From assembly GCA_018609935.1 (NCBI GenBank), contig JAHENH010000106.1:1-15118 (forward strand): a stretch of DNA of 15,118 nucleotides. The letters are read 5' to 3'. Below the pieces are notes generated by a model that was not told the origin of the DNA, did no database searches, and saw only the letters and a program-made list of their open reading frames with translations. This document shows positions 1 to 6,295 of this stretch, in pieces (within the stretch, counting starts at the first letter, position 1; every line of letters starts with the position of its first letter). The position numbers were made by a program, and so were the translations under genes. This stretch comes from Halobacteriales archaeon. GTDB taxonomy: Archaea > Halobacteriota > Halobacteria > Halorutilales > JAHENH01.

Positions 1-186
1 AACATCTATCTGTATATTACGTGGACTGAATTGTGAGTTTACCATTGATACATTAGATGTTTTTTGTATAGATGTCTGACTATCTTGGTCTCTATTGTTA
101 TTTTGCTCTCCATCACCTCCAAGACAACCCGTAAATATTCCAATTGAAACAGTTGCAGTTGTAACTAAAAATTTTCTACGATACAT
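1..186 (-). CDS. Tat lipoprotein with cupredoxin-like start (halocyanin-like), partial
   Basis: Only the first 62 residues are present; the gene runs off the left edge. It starts MYRRKFLVTT: a twin-arginine signal, a short hydrophobic stretch, then a lipobox TGCLGG with the lipidated Cys at residue 21. This Tat-plus-lipobox design is typical of haloarchaeal membrane-anchored secreted proteins. A polar Asn/Gln/Asp linker follows, then VSMVNSQFSPRNIQIDV, which resembles the first strand of small blue copper proteins such as halocyanin. The copper ligands would lie further along and cannot be checked. The expected role is extracellular one-electron transfer. Other cupredoxin-fold lipoproteins remain possible. 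The start ATG is at 184-186, with a TATA-like stretch about 20 bases upstream, suggesting a short or absent leader. Confidence 0.72.
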   Translation of the reverse strand, partial: MYRRKFLVTTATVSIGIFTGCLGGDGEQNNNRDQDSQTSIQKTSNVSMVNSQFSPRNIQIDV

Positions 187-190
187 TAAA

Positions 191-213
191 TAAAGATAAA
201 CTATATATCTTTA
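191..213. promoter_or_regulatory. Inverted repeat over the halocyanin-like gene promoter
   Basis: TAAAGATA and TATCTTTA form a perfect 8-bp inverted repeat with a 7-base spacer. It lies directly upstream of the minus-strand ATG at 184-186 and contains the TATA-like stretch for that gene. Position and symmetry suit an operator for a dimeric regulator. The AT-rich background makes chance palindromes common. Confidence 0.35.
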
Positions 214-308
214 AAATATTTATTCATGAAAAGTAATATCTCCACAAAATCTGAAATTATCTCCAAAAAATCAATATTAAAACCCATATTTAGATTAATA
301 TTATAATT

Positions 309-548
309 TTGACTATCTATCCATTATGTGTGTCTTATACATTAAGCAATACAGTTGAAGGAAGATTTGATGAGATAGTAGATTACACGATAAATGCATT
401 AAAAAGAGAATTTTGGTATAATCTGTACTATAAATCTAAAGTCCACACTAAAAGAAAAAACTTGACAAGTAATTTAATTAAATATAAGATATTAGGATTA
501 TGTGATTTGCGATCTCCATATAATTGGTTATTTCTATATTATCTGTAG
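309..548 (+). pseudogene. Decayed DUF302-like protein
   Basis: The frame opens at a weak TTG and reads SYTLSNTVEGRFDEIVDYT, then INALKR. This matches my memory of the start of haloarchaeal DUF302 proteins (Y-T-x3-TVEG-x-FDE-x-V-x2-T-x2-AL). Near the expected place it reads YKILGLCD, like the family's Y-x-ILG-x-CNP motif. The Gly-rich turn expected after the first helix is replaced by EFWYNLYY, the CNP motif is broken (CDLRSPYN), and the frame ends early. The usual C-terminal strand with an LPCNVVV-like motif is not recognisable; an overlapping frame at 502-687 covers that stretch without a clear match. There is no good start codon or promoter. I infer a decaying gene. DUF302 has no settled function. 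Confidence 0.5.
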
Positions 549-656
549 TTTATCAGTTATTGAGAAAACTATAAATGATATAATACCAGCTATTGTTGGT
601 GATGCAACCCAAGTGACAATGACTCGTTTTACCATATCTACGTTATGTAGTCTGAA

Positions 657-1496
657 CTATTCTTCTTCCCAATCAGAATTACTATAATTATCTTGTTGGA
701 GTATTTCATATATTGAAATATTACTGCTTGCTTGACCCCATCCTAGACCTATTACAGAGGAAGTTGTAGTAATTGCAAGGCTAGCTGGTATTCCACCCCA
801 ACTTAGTCCAGTAATAATAGTTGCTGATATTACTTCAACAATTATTGCTCCTTCAAGTGACAGATCCGTAATACCTTCTCCGACTGTCCCCATAGTACGT
901 GGGCCCAAAAGAAATGCTCCTAAACTTATTGAAGCTCCAGCACTAAATGCCATATAGCAACCAATACCTATTATGACGATTTTTGCTAGAATGTTTGATT
1001 CTTTTGATTCAAGATTTAGCCATGTAACAATGTCTTTGTATATATATCGTCCTATAAATCCAGATATCCAGAAAGCTAATACGGGTGATACTATCCACCA
1101 CATAACTACTTTACCTACTGTCTCCCAGTTTAGTACACCAAGAGCTACACCCATACCTGCAACAGCTACAACTTCGGTTTCACTTGTACTTACAGATATC
1201 TTTAATATATTACCAAACAGTATTCCAATTCCAATAAATAAAAGCACCAATATAGATGCTGTTGGAGTAAAATGTTGTGGTGGTATAAATCCTTCACCAA
1301 GTGTTTCAACTACGTTTGTTCCTATAATTATACCACCTAATAAAACAAATATAGACATAAGTCCAGACGCATATCTCATTGGTATTATACCACTACCAGT
1401 TGCTGGTCCAAACGCTACTCCTGTAGAAGACCCTCCTATATTAAGTCCTACAAATACAGCCGTAGCTATGCCTATAATGAATATAACCGATACCAT
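657..1496 (-). CDS. PiT-family inorganic phosphate transporter
   Basis: A 279-residue very hydrophobic protein with the inverted-repeat layout of PiT (PF01384) permeases. The first repeat has GLNIGGSSTGVAFGPATGSG (residues 17-36), the haloarchaeal form of the family's GANDVANAVGP-like motif, then TNVVETLGEGF (60-70) and ISVSTSETEVVAVAGMG (100-116). The second repeat ends with GIPASLAITTTSSVIGLGWG (235-254), matching the family's P-x-S-T/S-x-T-x-x-V-G element. PiT proteins import phosphate with a cation. In the second repeat the expected ASNVANAVAP-like motif is replaced by GASISLGAFLLGPR (187-200), so activity or substrate may have changed. About 8 membrane segments are likely; the C-terminal tail is acidic (NSDWEEE). 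It stands alone, divergent from the pseudogene at 1576. The end of the signature and the length are shorter than I would expect for typical members. Confidence 0.78.
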   Translation of the reverse strand: MVSVIFIIGIATAVFVGLNIGGSSTGVAFGPATGSGIIPMRYASGLMSIFVLLGGIIIGTNVVETLGEGFIPPQHFTPTASILVLLFIGIGILFGNILKISVSTSETEVVAVAGMGVALGVLNWETVGKVVMWWIVSPVLAFWISGFIGRYIYKDIVTWLNLESKESNILAKIVIIGIGCYMAFSAGASISLGAFLLGPRTMGTVGEGITDLSLEGAIIVEVISATIITGLSWGGIPASLAITTTSSVIGLGWGQASSNISIYEILQQDNYSNSDWEEE

Positions 1497-1546
1497 TTAA
1501 TATTAGACTATAATCTTAATCATCCGAAAACGTATATATTACATAG

Positions 1547-1571
1547 TACAAAGAAATAATATATCTTTGTA
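1547..1571. promoter_or_regulatory. Inverted repeat in the divergent region upstream of the PiT gene
   Basis: TACAAAGA and TCTTTGTA form a perfect 8-bp inverted repeat with a 9-base spacer. It lies 50 bases upstream of the PiT start (minus) and 4 bases before the ATG of the pseudogene at 1576 (plus). It could be an operator shared by both directions. Confidence 0.35.
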
Positions 1572-1575
1572 GAAT

Positions 1576-1986
1576 ATGTCAGTTATACGAGATTTATTTC
1601 TTGTTGTTTTTAGTGAAGTATCTTAGAAATAAGCTCATAGGTACCTGTCTTGCTTATATGTGAATCTATTATTGGTAACAAAAACTGGGTATAGTGGTTT
1701 CATTACTTATTTTTTGTTTATTTCTATTTTTTTCTTGTTGTTTTTCATTAAATATATATTATGAGAAAGTTAGGAGAGATATATCTTTTTAAGAAAAATA
1801 TATAGAAAAACTCTTTGTTGATTTTTTAGATAGATTTAAAGATTTTGATGATGGGGGAGAAATATCTGGTTTTTATGTAGAAGTTAAGATAGATGGAAAA
1901 AGGATCAGTATGGGGCTATTCCTATTAAATTCGCTGAAGAAGCAGGAAATAAAGATGCTGAAAAACTTGTGTTAAATATATACTAG
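1576..1986 (+). pseudogene. Multiply frameshifted gene of unknown family, membrane N-terminus
   Basis: Protein-like sequence jumps between two frames. From ATG 1576 it reads MSVIRDLFLVVFSEV, then hits TAG at 1624-1626. The next frame continues with LRNKLIGTCLAYM. The first frame resumes with NLLLVTKTGYSGFITYF and a long hydrophobic run, ending at TGA 1762-1764. The second frame goes on with YYEKVRRDISF, a TAA at 1790-1792, then EKYIEKLFVDFLDRFKDFDD and GGEISGFYVEVKIDGK. After the five-A run at 1896-1900 the first frame resumes with DQYGAIPIKFAEEAGNKDAE and ends at TAG 1984-1986. One missing A there would join the two pieces. The rebuilt protein is about 130 residues, with membrane segments followed by an acidic soluble domain. 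I do not recognise the family. Confidence 0.6.
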
Positions 1987-2375
1987 ATTTTACGTTCTTT
2001 CCCGAATTTCAAAGGATATAGTAGTCTTCTCTATCCATATATTAGGACAATACATTAGATGTAAATGACTCAAAAATTAATTTGGGACATCTTGTTATGG
2101 TTATTAAAAAAAAAACTTTTCACTTATATTTTAAAAAATTATAACCAAATTCAAAATATATAAAAAAAGTTATTATTTTTAACTTTATTTTCCTATAAAT
2201 TTATTAATCTTTGAGTTGATTTAGAATAGAGATATATACGAAAGAACGAATAATCAATTAAAACAAAAACAAAAGAATGTATAGAAAAACGGATATTGAT
2301 AAATATCTCCTAAAGAGAAAAAAGAAAAAGACAGATACAGATAATCAGATCTTTCTTATTCTAAGTTATTATATA

Positions 2376-2405
2376 TTAACTCAATAACTATTAACTTAAT
2401 AACTA
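2376..2405. repeat. Imperfect 15-bp tandem repeat
   Basis: TTAACTCAATAACTA at 2376-2390 is followed at once by TTAACTTAATAACTA at 2391-2405, with one mismatch (C/T). It is followed by AAATAG and lies in non-coding sequence. No function is evident. Confidence 0.6.
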
Positions 2406-2533
2406 AATAGTTTTAATTGTATTAGGAAAAACATAATAATTTTGAGTATATCAAGAAAAATTATATATTTCTGGATATATATCCTTAAAACTCTAAAATA
2501 TGTGTATTCGTAAAAGTTAAGTGAAAAATATTA

Positions 2534-2700
2534 ATGGCAAATGATGTGATGGAAAGGTCCGGGTCAAACTATTTATTTTTGTTGGAATACTCTTAGTATC
2601 TGTTTTAAGGGTGGGAATTATAATTTCTGATATTGGACAAGTTGAAGGATTTTGTGCTTTTATTTTTGCTCGAATACCAGAGACCATAAATACTAAATAG
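2534..2700 (+). pseudogene. Possible remnant of a small membrane protein
   Basis: A short frame from ATG 2534 reads MANDVMERSGS and stops after about 20 codons. An overlapping frame (ending at TAG 2698-2700) reads KVRVKLFIFVGILLVSVLRV and then GIIISDIGQVEGFCAFIFAR, which is a plausible membrane segment with a polar loop but has no good start of its own. Joining the two needs a frameshift near 2553-2560. I do not recognise a family; chance hydrophobicity in T-rich DNA is a real alternative. Confidence 0.22.
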
Positions 2701-2896
2701 TATACATAATATTAACGTTTATCCCGAATATATTGGATTATTTATTATTCTAAAATTAAAGAAATAGATTGGTTTATAATGTCATATTTTATAAATTTAT
2801 GTATTATTTTTTAATATTGGATTTTAAAAAATAATTTGTCTATATTTTTTGTAATATATATTTAATACATATTTGAATATTTTTTACAAATTTTTA

Positions 2897-2932
2897 TATA
2901 GTCTCTACAAAAATTATAGTCTCTACAAAAAT
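2897..2932. repeat. Perfect 18-bp tandem duplication
   Basis: TATAGTCTCTACAAAAAT occurs twice with no gap (2897-2914 and 2915-2932). Each copy carries a TATAGTCTCTAC core that stands out from the A/T background. It ends about 76 bases before the start of the zinc-ribbon gene. It may be a recent duplication or a paired binding site. Confidence 0.75.
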
Positions 2933-2980
2933 ATTTGACATTTATAGATGTAAAAAATAATGTGATCAAGTATTTTTCTT

Positions 2981-2988
2981 TTTATACT
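2981..2988 (+). promoter_or_regulatory. TATA-like element for the zinc-ribbon microprotein
   Basis: TTTATACT is centred about 25 bases before the ATG at 3009, the spacing expected for an archaeal leaderless transcript. There is no Shine-Dalgarno-like sequence between it and the ATG, which fits leaderless initiation. Confidence 0.4.
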
Positions 2989-3008
2989 AGAAATTTAAAT
3001 ACTTTAAG

Positions 3009-3155
3009 ATGAAAGGAATAGAAAAATATATATTTAAATGTCCTGGGTGTTCCGAAGAAACAGTCGTCGATGAGAATATAAAAGAAGAATCTATAGAAAA
3101 TGGATGTATAAGTTGTGGGTGTGAAGTAGAACCTTCCAACTTTGAGAAAAAATAA
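3009..3155 (+). CDS. Zinc-ribbon microprotein (48 residues)
   Basis: The translation runs MKGIEKYIFKCPGCSEETVV and on to a TAA at 3153-3155. Two cysteine pairs, C11-x2-C14 and C33-x2-C36 (with an extra C38), form a two-knuckle zinc ribbon. The spacing (KCPGCSEETVVDEN, then NGCISCGCEV) resembles the very small zinc-finger proteins common in haloarchaea, some of which carry a DUF7560-like ribbon. Roles proposed for such proteins are regulatory or in protein/nucleic-acid binding; none can be assigned here. It is intact in a region of decayed genes, and a TATA-like element sits at leaderless spacing. The convergent mobB-moaE gene ends 134 bases downstream. Confidence 0.72.
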   Translation: MKGIEKYIFKCPGCSEETVVDENIKEESIENGCISCGCEVEPSNFEKK

Positions 3156-3289
3156 TAACAAAATATACCAAGAAAACCCGGTTAAAAAATAAAGGAGAAT
3201 AAAATATAAACCAAAATTAGAATAAAAAATATAAAGAAAGTATTTATGAAAGTATAAATTAAAATTATTTTCTATATAATTATAAAGTT

Positions 3290-4138
3290 TTATTTTGTAT
3301 TATTTTTTTCTTTGTTATGGCTCCAAAATTCTGTATCGACTTTTATTTCTTTTTTGAATATAGGTACTTCATTTTTTAATATATTAATACCATCTTGTAC
3401 TGCATTAAATGCTTCTTGTCTATGTCCAGCTAATACAACTACAAAAACTATGTTTTCACCTGGTTTTATTTTACCGGTTCTATGATGTATAGCTACTTTA
3501 TAGACTCCTTCTCTTTTTTCTATCTCATTACAAATATTATTTATTTTCTCTTCTGCGATTTTATCATATTTTTCAAACTTAAGATATTTTGTTAGTCTAT
3601 CATCCTTTTTTTCTTTAGCCCTAACTCTACCTGTAAATGTAGCAATAGCACCAGCTTTTTCAACTTCTGGAGAATCTTTTACTTCTTTTATTAGAGAATT
3701 AAGTGTTTTAAAAGAATCTAACTTTTCGAATTCCTCTATAATACTGTTAATATTTATATCTTCTATATCAGAAATCTGTTTTATAGTTGGGCCATTATAC
3801 TCTTTTTCTCCAATGACTATTTTAGGTATATCGGTACTACTAAAACCTTCAACTATAACATAGTCATATTCAGGAGCTAATTTTTCGAGTATTTCTGTAA
3901 GTGTCATAGTTCCCTCTCCTGTAGCAAACCATCCGTTTTCGTCTGTAACACCATATGTAACAGAAGACCCTGCTTTCCTATGTCTAAATGTGTCTTTTCC
4001 TTTAGTATCTAGATCAGGAGAATGATCCAAATGCTTTACTGTTGCCGCTTTGCCCTTTTTCTTCAAATTAGAAATAAGTTTTTCTACTAAAGTAGTTTTA
4101 CCAGAATCTGAGAAACCTACAATACCTAAAACCTTCAT
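3290..4138 (-). CDS. MobB-MoaE fusion: molybdopterin guanine dinucleotide adaptor / molybdopterin synthase large subunit
   Basis: Two domains are fused in 282 residues. The MobB part (1 to about 150) opens MKVLGIVGFSDSGKTTLVEK with a Walker A P-loop (G8 to T15), TVKHLDHSPDLDTKGKDTFR (34-53) and YVIVEGFSS (93-101), all MobB features. The MoaE part (about 158-275) has GAIATFTGRVR (163-173), HHRTGKIKPGE (218-228), VLAGHRQEAFNAVQDGINIL (235-254) and VPIFKKEIKVDTEFW (258-272), with the Lys pair K262-K263 in the catalytic segment. MoaE, with MoaD, puts two sulfurs into precursor Z to make molybdopterin; MobB binds GTP and assists MobA-type guanylylation. Such fusions occur in haloarchaea. It is downstream of the mobA remnant and of moaA. 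Both halves look complete. No MoaD is in the window. Confidence 0.9.
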   Translation of the reverse strand: MKVLGIVGFSDSGKTTLVEKLISNLKKKGKAATVKHLDHSPDLDTKGKDTFRHRKAGSSVTYGVTDENGWFATGEGTMTLTEILEKLAPEYDYVIVEGFSSTDIPKIVIGEKEYNGPTIKQISDIEDININSIIEEFEKLDSFKTLNSLIKEVKDSPEVEKAGAIATFTGRVRAKEKKDDRLTKYLKFEKYDKIAEEKINNICNEIEKREGVYKVAIHHRTGKIKPGENIVFVVVLAGHRQEAFNAVQDGINILKNEVPIFKKEIKVDTEFWSHNKEKNNTK

Positions 4139-4217
4139 ATTAAATACTACTACGTGGATATTATAGAAATTATGAAATCTCTAATAGAAGTTATATATAA
4201 TTGTTATACTATAATCT

Positions 4218-4600
4218 TTATTTTATTTCTTTAAGATTTTCTCTCGTATTGACATTATATAAAGAATTAGACAATGTTTTTTTCGTTGTGTCATCTATAT
4301 TTATTTTTATAATTTCATCTAAAAAATTAAAAATAGATTTTATGCTTTTCTCTTCTTTTAATTTTTTTTGTATATCTACAACGGCGTTTTTATTATATAT
4401 TGAATGTAATGCCTGTAAACCCCTATCTATGGGGGTTATAGCGTCTGGACCTTTTTACATATTTAGCAACACAATAAATAGCTGACTTGGAAAGAAGAGG
4501 CACTCGCATCCACATAAAAAAACTAATCAGAAGAGATACTTTTTATACCGCCAAAAACACCTCAAAGAGGGCCATTAAATTTTTCATTATCGAACGCAAA
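4218..4600 (-). pseudogene. Decayed mobA (molybdenum cofactor guanylyltransferase), C-terminal part
   Basis: The last 78 residues are open (4218-4454), with GPDAITPIDRGLQALHSIYN and ending SLYNVNTRENLKEIK. They match the MobA C-terminus: the DAVTP...-L.ALHAVY element and the closing NINTPEDL-like segment. Upstream in another frame is DNEKFNGPL, then GVFGGIKSISSD, then FFYVDA, fitting MobA's GPL-x-GI-x-x-GL segment followed by the acidic metal-site region. That frame is cut by TGA (4562-4564) and TAG (4523-4525), and a shift in or near the five-T run at 4452-4456 separates it from the tail. The N-terminal LAGG-x-S-x-R-x-G nucleotide-binding motif is not found in the remaining space up to 4711. 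It therefore lacks the catalytic core. It lies between a DUF2061 gene and mobB-moaE in one direction, as expected for a former Moco-operon member. Confidence 0.75.
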
Positions 4601-4710
4601 TTTTACATCTAGTTTTAGGTTTTTTAGTTGAAGTTTTTGTTTCTTTCTTTTAAAACTGAGACTGATTTTATGTTTTATATTCCATATTAATTTTGTAGAA
4701 AAATTTAGAA

Positions 4711-4944
4711 TTATTTAAAACCCCAATATATTCTAGACCAGAATCTTTCATATAAAAAATAGGTTACTGTTTTGATTACGTTAGTAGCTATACCTATATT
4801 GACTGCTTGTCTAATATTACCAGTTACAAATAAAGCTACAGAAAAAGTTATTAATAACATAACAACTCGATACATTAGAGTTTTTAGTAGTGTTCTGGAA
4901 ACTCCCTCATGGGGTCTTAGCTTTATTTTTTCTAATATTTTCAT
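4711..4944 (-). CDS. DUF2061 family small membrane protein
   Basis: A 77-residue protein, MKILEKIKLRPHEGVSRTLL and onward, with the DUF2061 pattern: SRTLLKTLMYRVV (16-28), a threonine in the first membrane segment (T33), TGNIRQAVNIG (42-52), and the ending YERFWSRIYWG (65-75), which matches the family's Y-x-H/Y-E-R-x-W-x-x-I-x-W-G. Two membrane segments are expected. The family has no established function; it is common in archaea and bacteria. It starts 12 bases after moaA ends, so the two are probably co-transcribed. Its place in a Moco cluster may be incidental. Confidence 0.8.
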   Translation of the reverse strand: MKILEKIKLRPHEGVSRTLLKTLMYRVVMLLITFSVALFVTGNIRQAVNIGIATNVIKTVTYFLYERFWSRIYWGFK

Positions 4945-4956
4945 GTTATCTTATTT

Positions 4957-5946
4957 TTATTTTAGTTCTAATAGGCTATTATCAATATATTCCGGATTTT
5001 TCATCCATTCCCCTTTCTCATTTTTTATCATATATTCACCATAGTACGGGACACGTTTTGAAGCCAACTCAGTAAATTTGGACCGTAGCTCTTCGTCATC
5101 TGTTTCATCAGTAGGTATAAGATCATCATTTCTATTTAGACAACTTTTTAGTTTTCCATCATGTGTTATACGAATACGATTACAGTTAGCACAAAAATTA
5201 GGATTTTCTACAGGGTCTACAACTTCTATAATTGTGTTATCTATTATAAACTGGTCTCTATTGTGTATTTTTCTTTTTCTTTTATTGTCCGAACGTTGAT
5301 CTAATATTTTTTTTATTTCGTCTATATCTACTTGAAGATGACTATCTCCAACTATTTCGGGCATATATTCTATTATTTGTAAATGTAATCCGTCTCTTTT
5401 CGAAACAAATTCTATCATCTCATCTAAAAAAGGTTGCATAGGTTCTGCCATCACCATATTAAGTTTTATAGGAGTGAGTTCAGCTTTTAGTGCTGAATCT
5501 ATACCTTCATATACTTTTTTTATTCCTCCATTTGTTATCTTTCGGAAGTTTTCTGGATTACATGTATCCATTGAGATATTAACTCTATCTAGTCCAGCGT
5601 CTTTTAATTTTTGCGCTCGCTTATCTAAAAATACTCCATTTGTAGTTATACTAACTTCAATGTCTCCTATTGTGGTTATTTTATTTATTATGTCGTCTAA
5701 ATCTTTTCTTAGCATGGGTTCACCTCCAGTAAGTTTGTAGTTTTTTATCCCAAATTCATATGCTATTTTTGAAATCTGAAATATTTTTTTTATGTTCATT
5801 TCGTCTTCTTGTGGACTCATTGGTTTTTGTTTTTTACCCAGTCCTTCATTGTGACAATAAAAACAGTTTAAGTTACATCTGTTTGTTAGAGATATTCGTA
5901 TATCAGTTATTTCACGTCTAAAAGAATCTATTAATTTTTTTTGCAT
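4957..5946 (-). CDS. moaA: GTP 3',8-cyclase MoaA (radical SAM, molybdenum cofactor step 1)
   Basis: MoaA converts GTP to 3',8-cyclo-dihydro-GTP, the first step of molybdopterin synthesis, in the cytoplasm. The radical-SAM cluster motif is C24-x3-C28-x2-C31 (RCNLNCFYCHNEG), followed by KLTGGEPMLRKDL (71-83), the GGEP SAM-binding turn, and SITTNGVFLDKRA (99-111). The second, GTP-binding cluster is C252-x2-C255-x13-C269 (FCANCNRIRITHDGKLKSCL). Length 329 is normal. The C-terminus (YGEYMIKNEKGEWMKN) lacks the terminal GG found in many bacterial MoaA proteins, as I would expect for this archaeal group. It heads the cluster moaA, DUF2061, mobA remnant, mobB-moaE and diverges from narG across 349 bases. 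A 16-bp palindrome lies just before its start. Confidence 0.95.
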   Translation of the reverse strand: MQKKLIDSFRREITDIRISLTNRCNLNCFYCHNEGLGKKQKPMSPQEDEMNIKKIFQISKIAYEFGIKNYKLTGGEPMLRKDLDDIINKITTIGDIEVSITTNGVFLDKRAQKLKDAGLDRVNISMDTCNPENFRKITNGGIKKVYEGIDSALKAELTPIKLNMVMAEPMQPFLDEMIEFVSKRDGLHLQIIEYMPEIVGDSHLQVDIDEIKKILDQRSDNKRKRKIHNRDQFIIDNTIIEVVDPVENPNFCANCNRIRITHDGKLKSCLNRNDDLIPTDETDDEELRSKFTELASKRVPYYGEYMIKNEKGEWMKNPEYIDNSLLELK

Positions 5947-5947
5947 A

Positions 5948-5963
5948 ATTTAAATATTTAAAT
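5948..5963. promoter_or_regulatory. 16-bp palindrome at the moaA start
   Basis: ATTTAAATATTTAAAT is a perfect palindrome and also two tandem copies of ATTTAAAT. It sits from 2 to 17 bases before the moaA ATG (5944-5946 on the minus strand). It may be a TATA-like element or operator, but only A and T are used, so chance is possible. Confidence 0.3.
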
Positions 5964-5988
5964 CCAATAAGCTTTAAAAGAAAGAGGT

Positions 5989-6012
5989 TTTTTATATTAT
6001 TTTTTATATTAT
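5989..6012. repeat. 12-bp perfect tandem repeat
   Basis: TTTTTATATTAT occurs twice without a gap, 43 to 66 bases upstream of the moaA start. It may reflect slippage or a repeated TATA-like site. Confidence 0.6.
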
Positions 6013-6045
6013 TTAAAAAGATTTCATTAATTTTTTTGGAGGAAG

Positions 6046-6071
6046 GTTTTACCATATTTTGTAGGTAAAAC
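6046..6071. promoter_or_regulatory. Inverted repeat between moaA and narG
   Basis: GTTTTACC and GGTAAAAC form a perfect 8-bp inverted repeat with a 10-base spacer. It is the most G/C-containing symmetric element of the region. It is preceded by GGAGGAAG and followed by TATTATTTT. It is suited to a dimeric regulator about 100 bases upstream of moaA and 225 upstream of narG; a hairpin is the alternative. Confidence 0.4.
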
Positions 6072-6246
6072 TATTATTTTATAAAAAATTTATGACTGAT
6101 TTTCAAAATCTTAGAATGGAAAAAAGGAATAAAAGTTTATCAAACATGAATGGTCTTTTGGCCTAAAAATATAATTTATTCAAGATATATTTTATATGAA
6201 CCTCCAAATTTAGATAGATATACTTAAAAAACCTTTATTTTTAGGG

Positions 6247-6273
6247 ATCACTCATCTATCAATATAGAGTGAT
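6247..6273. promoter_or_regulatory. Inverted repeat at the narG promoter
   Basis: ATCACTC and GAGTGAT form a perfect 7-bp inverted repeat with a 13-base spacer, ending 22 bases before the narG ATG. The spacer (ATCTATCAATATA) and the following TATTTTTA at 6273-6280 are TATA-like. The repeat thus overlaps the likely core promoter, where a repressor or activator would act. There is no Shine-Dalgarno sequence before narG, so the message is probably leaderless or nearly so. Confidence 0.45.
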
Positions 6274-6295
6274 ATTTTTATCATGAGTATAGAAC

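Larger units (their letters stand above)
1987..3008. other. AT-rich gene-poor stretch
   Basis: About 1 kb of very AT-rich sequence with long A and T runs and no convincing intact gene. It holds two tandem repeats (2376-2405 and 2897-2932) and a possible membrane-protein remnant (2534-2700). A 36-codon frame from ATG 2277 to TAA 2387 (starting MYRKTDIDKYLLKRKKKK) has a lysine-rich, low-complexity composition and no neighbour or motif supporting it. On the minus strand I found only short frames. The stretch looks like decayed sequence. Confidence 0.5.
5947..6295. promoter_or_regulatory. Divergent intergenic region between moaA and narG
   Basis: This 349-base AT-rich stretch holds no gene. It carries a 16-bp palindrome at the moaA start, a 12-bp tandem repeat, two longer inverted repeats (listed separately), and a short palindrome GATTTTCAAAATC at 6098-6110. 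It has to contain the promoters for both the Moco cluster and the nar operon, so shared oxygen or nitrate control is plausible. A six-codon frame (ATG 6283 to TAG 6301-6303) overlaps the narG start and is probably incidental. Confidence 0.5.

Noticed and set aside
973..1500. 175-residue plus-strand open frame
   Set aside because: It lies fully antisense to the PiT transporter, is Pro/Thr/Ile-rich, and is explained as the reverse of membrane-protein codons.
1576..1986. Programmed frameshifting
   Set aside because: Four or more switches plus additional stops in about 400 bases do not fit any known programmed mechanism; decay or read errors fit better.
2277..2387. 36-codon frame starting MYRKTDIDKYLL
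   Set aside because: It is lysine-rich and low in complexity, runs into a tandem repeat, and has no promoter, motif or neighbour to support it.
2376..2405. CRISPR-like repeat
   Set aside because: The two copies are adjacent with no spacers, and no cas genes are in the window.
4201..4485. 94-residue plus-strand open frame
   Set aside because: The opposite strand carries a clear MobA C-terminus ending SLYNVNTRENLKEIK, so this frame is its shadow.
4523..4564. Stop-codon recoding (TGA/TAG read through) in mobA
   Set aside because: The gene also lacks its N-terminal core and has a frameshift; the large intact genes here end normally, so decay is simpler.
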